DNA of 64,000 bases from Maribacter_C sp047345145 (GTDB lineage Bacteria; Bacteroidota; Bacteroidia; Flavobacteriales; Flavobacteriaceae): contig NZ_JBLFER010000007.1 of NCBI RefSeq assembly GCF_047345145.1, positions 62,001 through 126,000 on the forward strand, in the 5' to 3' direction. How positions within the stretch are numbered: position 1 is the stretch's first letter; each line of letters opens with the position of its first letter. Positions 9,232 through 18,157 of this stretch are shown here, one piece after another. A program made the translations under genes and the position numbers. The notes beneath the pieces are model-generated. The model saw nothing but the letters and a program-made list of their open reading frames with translations. It was not told the origin of the DNA and did not search any database.

Positions 9232-9260
9232 GCCTCAACTGAAAAGTTGAGGCTTTTTTT
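9232..9260 (+). terminator. Rho-independent terminator of pnp
   Basis: GCCTCAACT and AGTTGAGGC form a nine-pair stem around a GAAA tetraloop, followed by seven T. A textbook intrinsic terminator. Confidence 0.95.
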
Positions 9261-9369
9261 ATGCAGTTTAACCGATTAATAAACATTTTTTTTACGCTTT
9301 TGTAACATTTCAAAGAATTGTACGTATAAGTATATGCAGTCTATTAAATTATAAATTTAATCCCCGAAA

Positions 9370-10233
9370 ATGAGACAGCTTAAGATTACAAAACAGGTCA
9401 CTAATAGAGAGACCGCATCTTTGGACAAGTACTTGCAAGAAATCGGCAAGGTTGACTTGATTACTGCAGATGAAGAAGTAGAATTGGCACAACGTATCAA
9501 GGCAGGCGACCAGATCGCTCTTGAAAAACTTACAAAAGCCAATCTTCGATTCGTAGTATCGGTTGCAAAGCAGTACCAAAACCAAGGCCTTACTCTGCCA
9601 GATTTAATCAATGAAGGAAACTTAGGATTGATTAAAGCGGCACAACGTTTTGATGAAACCCGTGGTTTCAAATTTATCTCTTACGCCGTATGGTGGATTC
9701 GTCAATCTATCCTACAGGCTTTAGCTGAACAATCACGTATTGTTCGTTTACCATTGAACAAAATTGGTTCAATTAACAAGATCAACAAAACCTTTGCATT
9801 TTTAGAGCAAGCGCATGAACGTATGCCTTCTGCCGAAGAGATTGCAAAAGAATTAGATATGACGGTTGCAGATGTAAAGCAATCTTTAAAGAATTCAGGT
9901 CGTCATGTATCTATGGATGCTCCATTAATTGCTGGTGAAGATTCAAACTTGTACGATGTACTTCGTAGTGGTGAATCTCCAAACCCAGATCGTGAATTAT
10001 TACATGAATCTTTACGTACTGAAATCGAACGTGCTTTAGAAACTTTAACGCCTAGAGAGGCAGATGTGATTCGCTTATACTTCGGTTTGGCAGGTCAACA
10101 TTCTATGACTTTAGAGGAAATTGGCGAAACTTTTGACCTTACAAGAGAAAGAGTTCGTCAAATTAAAGAGAAAGCAATCCGTAGATTAAAGCATACTTCA
10201 AGAAGTAAAATCTTGAAAACATATCTTGGATAA
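9370..10233 (+). CDS. rpoD: Primary sigma factor RpoD/SigA, short Bacteroidota form
   Basis: A 287-residue sigma-70 factor that directs RNA polymerase to housekeeping promoters with the TTTG/TAnnTTTG elements seen in this window. Region 1.2 starts at about residue 18 (SLDKYLQEIGKVDLI). Region 2 covers GNLGLIKAAQRFDETRGFKF and YAVWWIRQSI. Region 3 follows, and region 4.2 holds MTLEEIGETFDLTRERVRQI near residue 250. The large acidic region 1.1 found in proteobacterial RpoD is absent, which is normal for this phylum. It is monocistronic, bounded by the pnp terminator and by stem-loops downstream. Confidence 0.97.
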   Translation: MRQLKITKQVTNRETASLDKYLQEIGKVDLITADEEVELAQRIKAGDQIALEKLTKANLRFVVSVAKQYQNQGLTLPDLINEGNLGLIKAAQRFDETRGFKFISYAVWWIRQSILQALAEQSRIVRLPLNKIGSINKINKTFAFLEQAHERMPSAEEIAKELDMTVADVKQSLKNSGRHVSMDAPLIAGEDSNLYDVLRSGESPNPDRELLHESLRTEIERALETLTPREADVIRLYFGLAGQHSMTLEEIGETFDLTRERVRQIKEKAIRRLKHTSRSKILKTYLG

Positions 10234-10283
10234 TCCAGAATAACATAGAATTACAACGGTTTATCTGTTAAAATCTCCTTAAA

Positions 10284-10314
10284 TTGGATTTATGGCATAT
10301 AAATTGTAATTTTG
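10284..10314 (+). promoter_or_regulatory. Promoter-like pair downstream of rpoD
   Basis: TTGG at 10284 and TAATTTTG at 10307-10314 are spaced close to the Bacteroidota consensus (TTTG, 19 bases, TAnnTTTG). Transcription would begin near 10320 and meet two stem-loops within 70 bases, so the product could be a small RNA or simply the leader of the next gene. Confidence 0.45.
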
Positions 10315-10322
10315 AAGATAAC

Positions 10323-10348
10323 AACAGTTTATCATGACTGTTCGTTTT
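10323..10348 (+). terminator. First stem-loop with T-run after rpoD
   Basis: AACAGT and ACTGTT form a six-pair stem with an eight-base loop, then CG and a run of six T. It may end rpoD transcripts, or be part of a small transcript that starts at the promoter-like pair just upstream. Confidence 0.45.
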
Positions 10349-10362
10349 TTGATTGATGAATA

Positions 10363-10390
10363 AACTCCGGCTGATTACCGGAGTTTTTTC
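10363..10390 (+). terminator. Rho-independent terminator downstream of rpoD
   Basis: AACTCCGG and CCGGAGTT form an eight-pair stem with a seven-base loop, followed by TTTTTT. Clear intrinsic terminator, 130 bases after the rpoD stop. Confidence 0.88.
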
Positions 10391-10485
10391 ATTTTATAGA
10401 TTTAACGAGACTTGTAAAGAAAGTAGACACTTTTAAGATACAATTAATAGTTAGCGAAAGCTTTATTTTATGTATTTTCAATTCC

Positions 10486-10713
10486 ATGGATAAAAAACAA
10501 GAACAACCCAATAACCCACTCCATGGTGTAAAGTTGGCAGACATCTTAGAACATCTTACTCAAAAATACACATGGGAAGACTTAGCAGGTCAAGTAAATA
10601 TCAATTGCTTTAAAAGCGATCCATCCATAAAATCTAGTTTAAAGTTTCTTCGAAAAACGCCTTGGGCAAGAGAGAAAGTAGAATATTTATACTTACAATC
10701 TATCAAGAAATAA
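10486..10713 (+). CDS. VF530 family (DUF2132) small DNA-binding protein
   Basis: A 75-residue protein with the family pattern NPLHGVKLADILEHL near residue 10, INCFKSDPSIKSSLKFLRKT near 38-57 and PWAREKVEYLYL at the end. VF530 proteins are small helical proteins reported to bind DNA; their cellular role is not established. The stop codon overlaps the ATG of trmL by one base (TAATG), so the two genes are translationally coupled. The pairing of a VF530 gene with trmL is suggestive only. Confidence 0.88.
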   Translation: MDKKQEQPNNPLHGVKLADILEHLTQKYTWEDLAGQVNINCFKSDPSIKSSLKFLRKTPWAREKVEYLYLQSIKK

Positions 10714-11168
10714 TGGCATTTAATATTGTTCTTATTGAACCTGAAATTCCGAATAACACCGGAAATATTGGAAGACTTGCCCTAGCTACAGGCTCTACTT
10801 TACACCTGGTTAAACCCTTCGGATTTGAATTAAGTGATTCTCGCCTAAAACGAGCCGGTTTGGATTACTGGCAGCATCTCGAAGTACATATGTATGAAAG
10901 CAAAGCTGAGTTTTTCAACACCCATGGTGACAAAAATTTAGTATACTTTTCGAGCCATGGAAAACAAGAGCATTGGTCAATTGAATTTAAAAACAGTATG
11001 TTCTTAGTATTCGGAAAGGAATCGGTTGGACTATCGAAAGAAATCATTGAAAGTAATCCGAGCCAGCTTTATAAAATCCCTTTATTTAGTAAACACATTC
11101 GAAGTTTAAATTTGGCAAATTCTGTTGGCATTGTAGTCTATGAAGGATTAAAAACCATTCGACAATAA
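10713..11168 (+). CDS. trmL: tRNA (cytidine/uridine-34-2'-O)-methyltransferase
   Basis: A 151-residue SPOUT methyltransferase that methylates the wobble ribose in certain leucine tRNAs. Motifs are IVLIEPEIPNNTGNIGRLAL near residue 4, LVFGKESVGLSKEI near 90-105 and IRSLNLANSVGIVVYEGLK near the end. The length equals that of single-domain TrmL. The frame is open upstream to 10662, but those residues lie inside the preceding gene and do not resemble the family. The ATG overlapping the VF530 stop is therefore the start. Confidence 0.93.
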   Translation: MAFNIVLIEPEIPNNTGNIGRLALATGSTLHLVKPFGFELSDSRLKRAGLDYWQHLEVHMYESKAEFFNTHGDKNLVYFSSHGKQEHWSIEFKNSMFLVFGKESVGLSKEIIESNPSQLYKIPLFSKHIRSLNLANSVGIVVYEGLKTIRQ

Positions 11169-11179
11169 TACTAGGGAAT

Positions 11180-11207
11180 TTTTCATGATTTGATTCATGG
11201 AAATTTT
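11180..11207 (+). terminator. Weak terminator after trmL
   Basis: TTTTCATGA at 11180-11188 pairs with TCATGGAAA at 11195-11203 (one G-U pair), followed by TTTT. AT-rich and weak. Confidence 0.45.
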
Positions 11208-11223
11208 ATAACCCTGTTTTCAC

Positions 11224-11231
11224 TACTTTTA
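11224..11231 (+). promoter_or_regulatory. Possible -7 element of the methyltransferase/TPR operon
   Basis: TACTTTTA differs from TAnnTTTG at the last base only and lies 40 bases before the TTG start. The same TACTTTTA occurs before the beta-propeller gene at 13071, and TACTTTTG occurs before rpe. Confidence 0.5.
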
Positions 11232-11271
11232 TAAGAAACTACTAATTGTTTACATAAAAGGAACCTAAACT

Positions 11272-12084
11272 TTGAAAGAAAATAACGCATACATTTTAGG
11301 CGCAGATGAAGAAGAACTTTTCAGGCTAGGTGTTCAACACCAAGTCTGGGCCGAAGAAGCCCAACGAGGTTGGCGCTTGGCAAATTTTAGTGCAGGACAA
11401 ACATTTCTTGATTTAGGTTGTGGACCAGGCTATTGCACCAAAGAACTTTCATTTCTCGCAGGTGAGAAAGGAAAGGTAATCGCAATCGATAAATCAGAGA
11501 AGTACATCAAATTTTTAGATTCCATTGCCCAACAATACAATCTCAATATTGAAACAATTCATGGTGATTTCGACGAAATGAAATTGCAACCAAATAGCAT
11601 TGATGCCATGTATTGTAGGTGGGCCTTGGCCTGGATTCCAAATCCAAAGGAAATACTTGAAAAAGTCGCTACGGCATTAAAACCTGGCGGTAGAATGGTT
11701 ATTCAAGAATACTATGAATGGGGGTTGCTGCAAACTGAACCCAGAAAAGAAGCGCTAGCTAAAGCTATTCGTATGGCTTTAAAAAGTTTTAAAGATTCAG
11801 ATAATGAAATTGATATAGGAAGACATTTACCAACTATACTGCCTGAAATTGGAATGAAAGTCCTCGGTATAAGACCCATGGCAAAAATGGCCACTCCAAA
11901 AAATGGAGTTTGGCAATGGCCTAAAACCTTCTTTCAAAGCTACTTTCCACGACTCATCCCCCGAAAATATCTGACTCTAGAAGAAGTTAACGCAGCACTT
12001 CTTGAATTGGAAGAATTAGAAAAAATTGATGGTGCTACCATATGCCCCTGTTTGATGGTGGAAGTCATTGCAGAAAAGATGTAA
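11272..12084 (+). CDS. Class I SAM-dependent methyltransferase, substrate unknown
   Basis: A 270-residue Rossmann-fold methyltransferase. Motif I, FLDLGCGPGYCTKEL, is near residue 45; the acidic end of strand 2 is VIAIDKS near 73; and MYCRWALAWIPNP near 118 is the strand-4 motif of the Methyltransf_11/UbiE-like group. The rest is a lid-like helical part ending in CLMVEVIAEK. No ATG is available at the right place, so the start is a TTG at 11272 (KENNAYILGADEEE follows). It lies 11 bases before a TPR lipoprotein gene, probably in one operon. A role in small-molecule or quinone methylation is possible but not shown. Confidence 0.85.
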   Translation: MKENNAYILGADEEELFRLGVQHQVWAEEAQRGWRLANFSAGQTFLDLGCGPGYCTKELSFLAGEKGKVIAIDKSEKYIKFLDSIAQQYNLNIETIHGDFDEMKLQPNSIDAMYCRWALAWIPNPKEILEKVATALKPGGRMVIQEYYEWGLLQTEPRKEALAKAIRMALKSFKDSDNEIDIGRHLPTILPEIGMKVLGIRPMAKMATPKNGVWQWPKTFFQSYFPRLIPRKYLTLEEVNAALLELEELEKIDGATICPCLMVEVIAEKM

Positions 12085-12095
12085 TCAAAACTCAC

Positions 12096-13037
12096 ATGAA
12101 AAAGCTTGGAATTGTTCTACTAGTAGTGCTTATTCTGTCTAGCTGTCGGGAGGCAAAAAAAGAGGAGGTCGCTTCCGCTGAACCTCAGATAGATTTTCTT
12201 ACTCCTTTGGGAAAGGAAATCATCTTGCCAGAACCTTCCGAAAAATTATTGGGTCAATATACTATAGCCAAAGAGGATTATGAGACAAATCCTGATGATG
12301 TCGATAAGGTCATCTGGTATGGAAGAAGAACTGCCTATTTAGGAAAGTACGAAGATGCCATAGCCATATACACCGGGGGAATCAAGAAGTTTCCAGAGGA
12401 TGCAAGGTTGTATCGACATCGAGGACACCGTTATATCTCTCTCCGAAAGTTCGATAAGGCTATTGCTGATTTAGAAAAAGCTGGCCAACTAATCGAAGAG
12501 ACTGAAAATGAAATCGAACCTGACGGAATGCCCAATGCAATGAATATTCCTGTAAGCACTTTGCATAGTAATATCTGGTATCACTTGGGATTGGCTTATT
12601 ACCTGACACATGATTATGAAAAAGCTTTTGAAGCTTATACTAAATGTAGAGCTTCAGGAAGGCTTCCTGATAATATCGTTTCGAGTACGCATTGGCTTTA
12701 TATGATACAACAACGCCTCGGAGATTCAATATTGGCCACTAAAATGCTAGACCCTATTGAAGCTGAAATGGATGTCATTGAAAATCAAAGCTATCATGAA
12801 CTCTGTAAACTATATAAAGGCTTGATTCCTGTGGATTCTCTTTTACAGACAAAAACAGGAAGTCCTTCCAACAATGCGGTACTTTATGGAGTTGCCAATT
12901 GGTATTTCTATAATGATGATAAGGAAAAAGCAAAGGAAATGATGAGCAGTTTGGTTGAGAGCAAGTCTTGGAGTTCCTTTGGTTATATAGCAGCTGAAAG
13001 TGACCTTATCGAATACTTTGACCAAGGCACAAATTAA
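12096..13037 (+). CDS. Tetratricopeptide repeat lipoprotein
   Basis: A 313-residue protein with a lipoprotein signal (MKKLGIVLLVVLILSSC, lipidated Cys at residue 17). Helical repeats with TPR spacing follow, clearest at YLGKYEDAIAIYTGGIKKFP near 80, LRKFDKAIADLEKA near 120 and LTHDYEKAFEAYTKC near 170. TPR proteins act as scaffolds; no partner can be named. The frame extends upstream to 12042 inside the methyltransferase gene, but the ATG at 12096 directly precedes the signal peptide and is the start. Probably cotranscribed with the upstream methyltransferase. Confidence 0.85.
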   Translation: MKKLGIVLLVVLILSSCREAKKEEVASAEPQIDFLTPLGKEIILPEPSEKLLGQYTIAKEDYETNPDDVDKVIWYGRRTAYLGKYEDAIAIYTGGIKKFPEDARLYRHRGHRYISLRKFDKAIADLEKAGQLIEETENEIEPDGMPNAMNIPVSTLHSNIWYHLGLAYYLTHDYEKAFEAYTKCRASGRLPDNIVSSTHWLYMIQQRLGDSILATKMLDPIEAEMDVIENQSYHELCKLYKGLIPVDSLLQTKTGSPSNNAVLYGVANWYFYNDDKEKAKEMMSSLVESKSWSSFGYIAAESDLIEYFDQGTN

Positions 13038-13070
13038 CTCTAATATGATTTAAATAAACTATTGTTTTAC

Positions 13071-13078
13071 TACTTTTA
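13071..13078 (+). promoter_or_regulatory. Possible -7 element of the beta-propeller gene
   Basis: TACTTTTA, one mismatch from TAnnTTTG, 48 bases before the start codon. Confidence 0.45.
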
Positions 13079-13126
13079 AGAAGGTTTCCATAGTTCTACT
13101 TCAACACCAACCAAAAGAAACATCGT

Positions 13127-16100
13127 ATGAAAACATATTTTAAAATACTGCTGATTGCTGTATTTCTCGGGAGTGCTCAATCTGCAACATCTCAAAAAAA
13201 ATCAAAAGCTAAGACCAATACCGTCTCGACCATTGAAAAGTCTTTTTATGAAGGATTGGAATGGCGAAATATCGGTCCAAATCGCGGGGGACGTTCTTTA
13301 GGAGCTGCTGGAAGTCCCGAAAGACCTAACGAATACTACTTCGGAGCCACTGGTGGTGGACTATGGAAAACCGTAGATGGCGGAACCGAATGGAAAGCCG
13401 TTACTGATGGACAAGTAACAAGCTCATCCGTCGGAGCTGTGGCGGTTGCAGAAACCAATCCTGATATAGTTTACATTGGTATGGGAGAGGTTCAATTACG
13501 TGGAAGTATTACCCAAGGTGATGGTGTTTACAAAACAAAGGATGGCGGAAAAACATGGCGGCATCTTGGCTTGAAAGAAACACAAGCGGTTGCACGAATT
13601 CGTATACATCCTACCAATCCAGAAATTGTTTATGTAGCGGCCTTGGGTCATCCGTATGGCGAAAATGAAGAACGTGGAGTATTCCGAAGTACAAATGGTG
13701 GAAATTCTTGGGAAAAAGTTTTATACGTAAGTCCGAAAGCTGGAGCGGTTGACCTTATCATCGACCGAAACAATCCAAAAGTATTGTATGCAAGTACCTG
13801 GGAAGTACAGCGTAAAGCCTGGAAAATGTGGGGTGGCGGTGGCGATTCAAAATTATGGAAATCTGTTGATGGTGGTGATACATGGACCGATTTAACAAGC
13901 AACTCTGGAATGCCAGCGCCACCTATTGGAAAAATAGGAGTTACCGTTTCTCCTGCAGATTCCAATCGAGTTTGGGCGATTGTAGAAGCCAATGAAGGTG
14001 GTGTTTTTCGTTCCGATGATGGCGGTAAGACTTGGGAACGCACCAATGATGAACGCAAACTAAGACAGCGTGCTTTCTACTATTCGAGAATTTATGCAGA
14101 CCCTTGGGACAAAGAAACCGTCTATTGCCTAAATACCGGTTTTTACAAATCCACCAATGGAGGAAAAACATTCGACACAACCATCAAAGTACCTCATGGT
14201 GATAATCACGATTTATGGATAGACCCAAACAATCCCGACCGTATGATTAATTCTAACGATGGAGGTGGAAATGTGAGTATCAATGGCGGAAAAAGTTGGA
14301 CAGAACAGGATTATGTAACCACGCAGTTTTACCATGTCATGACTACAAGTGATGTTCCTTATCATGTGGCTGGCGCACAACAAGACAACAGTACTTTGGC
14401 CATGCCCAGTGATGGTTGGAGCCATAGACAAGCGCGCGGACCCAATCATGGTTGGTACTACGCTGTGGGTGGTGGTGAAAGTGGTTGGATTACCCAGCAT
14501 CCTGAAAACAAGGATATTTTTTATGCGGGAAGTCAAGGTGCACTCCTAACACGATACGACCGAAGTAATGGGCAAACTAGAGATATTCAGGTATATCCTC
14601 GTTTCTTTTCTGGAGAGCCAGCAAGTGCACTTCCTGAAAGATGGCAATGGACCTTCCCTATCATGTTCGCTCCACAAGATTCAAAAGTGATGTATACGTG
14701 TTCTCAGCATGTTTGGAAAACAACTGATGATGGACAATCGTGGGAGAAAATCAGTCCCGATTTGACTTATGCGGACCCTGAAACATTGGGTAAAACAGGT
14801 GGTATCATTACTATGGATATGAATGGTCCTGAAATTTATGCTACCGTTTTTGCTTTAGCGCCCTCTTTCCATGATATCAATACGATTTGGGCGGGTTCTG
14901 ATGATGGCAAAATTCATATTACCAGAGATGGCGGGAAAAATTGGGAAGACATCACCCCGAAAAACCTGCCTAAATTTTCGAGAGTTAGTATCATTGATGA
15001 ATCAAAACATCGCCCAGGAACATTATTTGTCGCGGCAAATCGCTATCAAGTAGACGACCGTCAACCCTACGTTTTCAAAACACATGATTTTGGAAAAACA
15101 TGGACAAAGATTATCAACGGAATAGAAGACGGTCATTTTGCAAGAGCCGTCCGAGAAGACCCCGTTCGCCAAGGATTATTGTTCTTAGCTACCGAGCATG
15201 GAGTTTACTTTTCCATGAACGATGGGGAACTATGGCAAAGCTTACAATTGAAACTTCCTGATACACCAATTCGAGATTTAGTGGTCAAAGACAATGATGT
15301 AGTCTTAGGTTCGCATGGACGAGGATTCTGGATTTTAGATGATATACAACCGCTTCGGCAATACAAACCTGAAATGAAAAATCAATCCGGGGTATTGTTT
15401 GAACCAGCAAATGCGATTCGGGGCATTGGCAATGCGTCAATTCAATACTATCTGAAGGAGCAGCAAGATACCATCACCTTCGAGGTTTTAGATGCGAACG
15501 ATAAATTGATAAATACTTTTACGGGAAGTAAACCAAAATATGAAGTTGACCCAGACTTACCCTGGTGGCAAAAAGGAGGTTCTACAAAACCCACTACGGC
15601 AAAAGGCATCAATACGTTTAGCTGGGATTTAAGATATCCGGGCGCTACGGAATTTGACGGAATGATTATTTGGAGCGCAAGACCACAACGTGGTCCGAAA
15701 GCTCCGATTGGAAAATACAAAGTCCGAATGAAAACCAAAGATTATGAAAATACTTATGCTTTTGAGGTTCAAATGAATCCTAATTTAAAAGGGATTACAA
15801 AAGAAGATTTGGATGAGCAGTTTGATTTGGCCAACAAGATTATGCAAAAAACAAGCACGGCAAACGAAACTGTAATTCGTATTCGAGAAATGAAAGCAAC
15901 TATTGATTCCGCCAAGCAAAAGATTTCCAGTCCTGATTTCAAGAAAATCATTTCTCCCTTTTTAGAAAAAATTTCAGGAGTGGAAGAAGAACTGTATCAG
16001 GTGAAAAATCAATCCAATCAAGACCCATTGAATTTTCCCATCAAACTGAACAACCGATTGGCTTCGCTGCGTCGCAGTATGGAAAATGGCGAAGCGAAAC

Positions 16101-16246
16101 CAACAGATGGAGCATATAAGGTTTTTGAGGAATTATCAAAGGAACTTGAAAATCATCTCGGTAACCTAACGGGAATCTTAAATCAGCAATTACCCAAGGT
16201 TAATGAGGTATTAACAAAAGTTGGTGGCTCAGAAATTAAAAAGTAA
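13127..16246 (+). CDS. Secreted Asp-box (BNR/VPS10-like) beta-propeller protein
   Basis: A 1039-residue exported protein (signal peptide MKTYFKILLIAVFLGSAQSA). Residues ~45-740 carry many Asp-box turns of the form S/T-x-DGG-x-TW, for example KTVDGGTEW near 80, KTKDGGKTW near 140, RSDDGGKTW near 295 and KTTDDGQSW near 530. These mark sortilin/VPS10-like propellers often annotated as glycosyl hydrolases. The last ~300 residues hold a beta domain (INTFSWDLRYPGA) and a helical tail ending in KVGGSEIKK. No T9SS C-terminal sorting domain is visible, so it is probably periplasmic or exported another way. No catalytic triad can be assigned, and an enzymatic role is unproven. Confidence 0.85.
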   Translation: MKTYFKILLIAVFLGSAQSATSQKKSKAKTNTVSTIEKSFYEGLEWRNIGPNRGGRSLGAAGSPERPNEYYFGATGGGLWKTVDGGTEWKAVTDGQVTSSSVGAVAVAETNPDIVYIGMGEVQLRGSITQGDGVYKTKDGGKTWRHLGLKETQAVARIRIHPTNPEIVYVAALGHPYGENEERGVFRSTNGGNSWEKVLYVSPKAGAVDLIIDRNNPKVLYASTWEVQRKAWKMWGGGGDSKLWKSVDGGDTWTDLTSNSGMPAPPIGKIGVTVSPADSNRVWAIVEANEGGVFRSDDGGKTWERTNDERKLRQRAFYYSRIYADPWDKETVYCLNTGFYKSTNGGKTFDTTIKVPHGDNHDLWIDPNNPDRMINSNDGGGNVSINGGKSWTEQDYVTTQFYHVMTTSDVPYHVAGAQQDNSTLAMPSDGWSHRQARGPNHGWYYAVGGGESGWITQHPENKDIFYAGSQGALLTRYDRSNGQTRDIQVYPRFFSGEPASALPERWQWTFPIMFAPQDSKVMYTCSQHVWKTTDDGQSWEKISPDLTYADPETLGKTGGIITMDMNGPEIYATVFALAPSFHDINTIWAGSDDGKIHITRDGGKNWEDITPKNLPKFSRVSIIDESKHRPGTLFVAANRYQVDDRQPYVFKTHDFGKTWTKIINGIEDGHFARAVREDPVRQGLLFLATEHGVYFSMNDGELWQSLQLKLPDTPIRDLVVKDNDVVLGSHGRGFWILDDIQPLRQYKPEMKNQSGVLFEPANAIRGIGNASIQYYLKEQQDTITFEVLDANDKLINTFTGSKPKYEVDPDLPWWQKGGSTKPTTAKGINTFSWDLRYPGATEFDGMIIWSARPQRGPKAPIGKYKVRMKTKDYENTYAFEVQMNPNLKGITKEDLDEQFDLANKIMQKTSTANETVIRIREMKATIDSAKQKISSPDFKKIISPFLEKISGVEEELYQVKNQSNQDPLNFPIKLNNRLASLRRSMENGEAKPTDGAYKVFEELSKELENHLGNLTGILNQQLPKVNEVLTKVGGSEIKK

Positions 16247-16291
16247 ACTGATTTTGAGAATTAATGGTCTATTTAAGATACCTCATTTCAC

Positions 16292-16299
16292 TACTTTTG
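16292..16299 (+). promoter_or_regulatory. Probable -7 promoter element of rpe
   Basis: TACTTTTG matches TAnnTTTG and lies 25 bases before the rpe start. Confidence 0.6.
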
Positions 16300-16324
16300 T
16301 ATTGAATTCTGAAGATTCTATATA

Positions 16325-16981
16325 ATGAGTACAAAAATAGCTCCTTCCCTCCTAGCCGCCGATTTTGGTAATCTGCAACGCGACGTTGAAATGGTCAATC
16401 AAAGTGATGCGGATTGGCATCATATTGACGTCATGGATGGTGTTTTCGTTCCGAATATTTCCTATGGAATGCCTGTCGTAAAAGCAATAGCCAAACACGC
16501 CACCAAGCCCTTGGACGTACATTTGATGATTGTAGACCCTGACCGCTATATCAAGACTTTTGCGGAGTTAGGCGCTGATGTCCTTAGTGTGCACTACGAG
16601 GCATGTACGCATTTACATAGAACACTACAGGCTATAAAAGCAGAGGGTATGAAAGCTGGGGTAGCTTTGAATCCACATACGAGTGTTTCTCTTTTAGAAG
16701 ATACCATTCAAGATATTGATGTCGTTTGTTTAATGAGCGTAAACCCAGGTTTTGGCGGACAATCCTTCATTGAAAACACTTATGAAAAAGTAAGGCAACT
16801 AAAAGCTATTATTCAACGAAAAGGTGCAAGTACTTTAATTGAGATTGACGGCGGCGTTACTTCCTTAAATGCGAAATCTTTGACCGATGCCGGCGCCGAT
16901 GTATTAGTTGCTGGAAGTTTCGTCTTCAAAAGCGCCAATCCAACCCAAACTATTAAAGATTTAAAAGAAATAGCAGGGTAA
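16325..16981 (+). CDS. rpe: Ribulose-phosphate 3-epimerase
   Basis: A 218-residue TIM-barrel enzyme of the pentose phosphate pathway that interconverts ribulose 5-phosphate and xylulose 5-phosphate. Motifs are IAPSLLAADFGNL at residue 5, HHIDVMDGVFVPNISYG near 32, DVHLMI near 63, MSVNPGFGGQSFIE near 138 and IEIDGGV near 175; these contain the metal-binding His and Asp residues. Its stop codon overlaps the start of the next gene by one base (TAATG), which indicates coupling with the YpdA-type reductase. Confidence 0.96.
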   Translation: MSTKIAPSLLAADFGNLQRDVEMVNQSDADWHHIDVMDGVFVPNISYGMPVVKAIAKHATKPLDVHLMIVDPDRYIKTFAELGADVLSVHYEACTHLHRTLQAIKAEGMKAGVALNPHTSVSLLEDTIQDIDVVCLMSVNPGFGGQSFIENTYEKVRQLKAIIQRKGASTLIEIDGGVTSLNAKSLTDAGADVLVAGSFVFKSANPTQTIKDLKEIAG

Positions 16982-17949
16982 TGAAATCATTTGACCTTGT
17001 CATCGTTGGAGGAGGCCCTATCGGAATTGCTTGCGGCCTTGAAGCAAAAAAGAAAGGACTTAACTATCTTATTATCGAAAAAGGACCGATAGTAAATTCT
17101 CTTTTCAACTATCCTTCTAACATGCAATTTTTCTCTTCTTCGGAAAAATTGGAAATCGATGATATTCCCTTTATTAGCAAGGAAGCAAAACCAAAACGTG
17201 ACGAAGCTCTCGAATATTACCGCAGGATTGTCACTTCAAACAAGCTGAACATTCATCTTTTTGAAAAAGTAGAAAGCGTTAATAAATCAGGCGATTTATT
17301 TACAATTGTTTCAGACAAAGAAACGTACACCGCTTCGAATATCGTCTTAGCTACCGGTTTTTATGATTTACCAAACCATCTAAATGTTACAGGAGAAGAT
17401 TTGCCCAAGGTTTCTCATTATTATGGTAATCCGCATTTTTATGCGAGTCAAAAACTTGCTGTTATTGGAGCGAGCAATTCGGCAATCGATGCTGCTTTAG
17501 AATGTTACCGAAAAGGTTCGGACGTATCATTAATTATCCGTGGACCTGAAGTTGGTAAACGTGTGAAATATTGGGTGCGTCCTGATATTATCAATCGTAT
17601 CGAAGAAGGTAGTATAAAAGCATATTACAATTCCATAGTAAAAGAAATTAAGGAAGATAAGATTATCATTGTCTCCCCTGAGGGAGAAACCACGCTTGAA
17701 AATGATTTTGTTTTGGCCCTAACGGGATATAGACCCAACTTTGACTTCTTGGAAAAACTAGGTATCGAACTATCCGAAGATGAAAAAAGGCTTCCGAATT
17801 ACAATCCGGATACCATGGAGAGCAATGTTACCGGACTCTATTTAGCCGGCGTTATTTGTGGTGGAATGGAGACTCATAAATGGTTTATTGAGAATTCCCG
17901 CATTCATGCGAAAATCATTGTGAAGCATATTCAGAGTAAACAACCCTAA
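16981..17949 (+). CDS. YpdA family bacillithiol disulfide reductase-like flavoprotein
   Basis: A 322-residue FAD/NAD(P)-binding protein of the thioredoxin-reductase-like fold. The FAD-binding GGGPIGIACGLEAKKKG is at residue 9, the second nucleotide-binding motif VIGASNSAIDAAL is near 161, and the C-terminal FAD segment GLYLAGVICGG is near 282. It lacks the CxxC of true thioredoxin reductase, as YpdA does. YpdA proteins are proposed to reduce bacillithiol disulfide with NADPH, and many Bacteroidota make bacillithiol. A supply link to NADPH from the pentose phosphate pathway through the coupled rpe gene is an inference. Confidence 0.87.
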   Translation: MKSFDLVIVGGGPIGIACGLEAKKKGLNYLIIEKGPIVNSLFNYPSNMQFFSSSEKLEIDDIPFISKEAKPKRDEALEYYRRIVTSNKLNIHLFEKVESVNKSGDLFTIVSDKETYTASNIVLATGFYDLPNHLNVTGEDLPKVSHYYGNPHFYASQKLAVIGASNSAIDAALECYRKGSDVSLIIRGPEVGKRVKYWVRPDIINRIEEGSIKAYYNSIVKEIKEDKIIIVSPEGETTLENDFVLALTGYRPNFDFLEKLGIELSEDEKRLPNYNPDTMESNVTGLYLAGVICGGMETHKWFIENSRIHAKIIVKHIQSKQP

Positions 17950-18014
17950 GAAAAAGTCCCTAATTTTAGAATATCACGGTTTTCAGGGGGTGCGTATTCA
18001 CTATTATGTGCGTA

Positions 18015-18043
18015 TTTGCGTTATAGCTAAAAGGCTAATTTTG
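18015..18043 (+). promoter_or_regulatory. Promoter of the TPR histidine kinase operon
   Basis: TTTG at 18015 and TAATTTTG at 18036-18043 are separated by 17 bases, close to the Bacteroidota consensus. Of the promoters read here this one has the best two-box match. It leaves a leader of more than 100 bases before the kinase start. Confidence 0.65.
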
Positions 18044-18157
18044 TACATTGAAAGGGTATAGCGTTTCGTCAATACAAACCAAATTAATAACCGAATAAAA
18101 AATACACCGCTGAGAAAGGAACAACATTCTTCATTTACTAAAAAGCGAAGTCATAAA

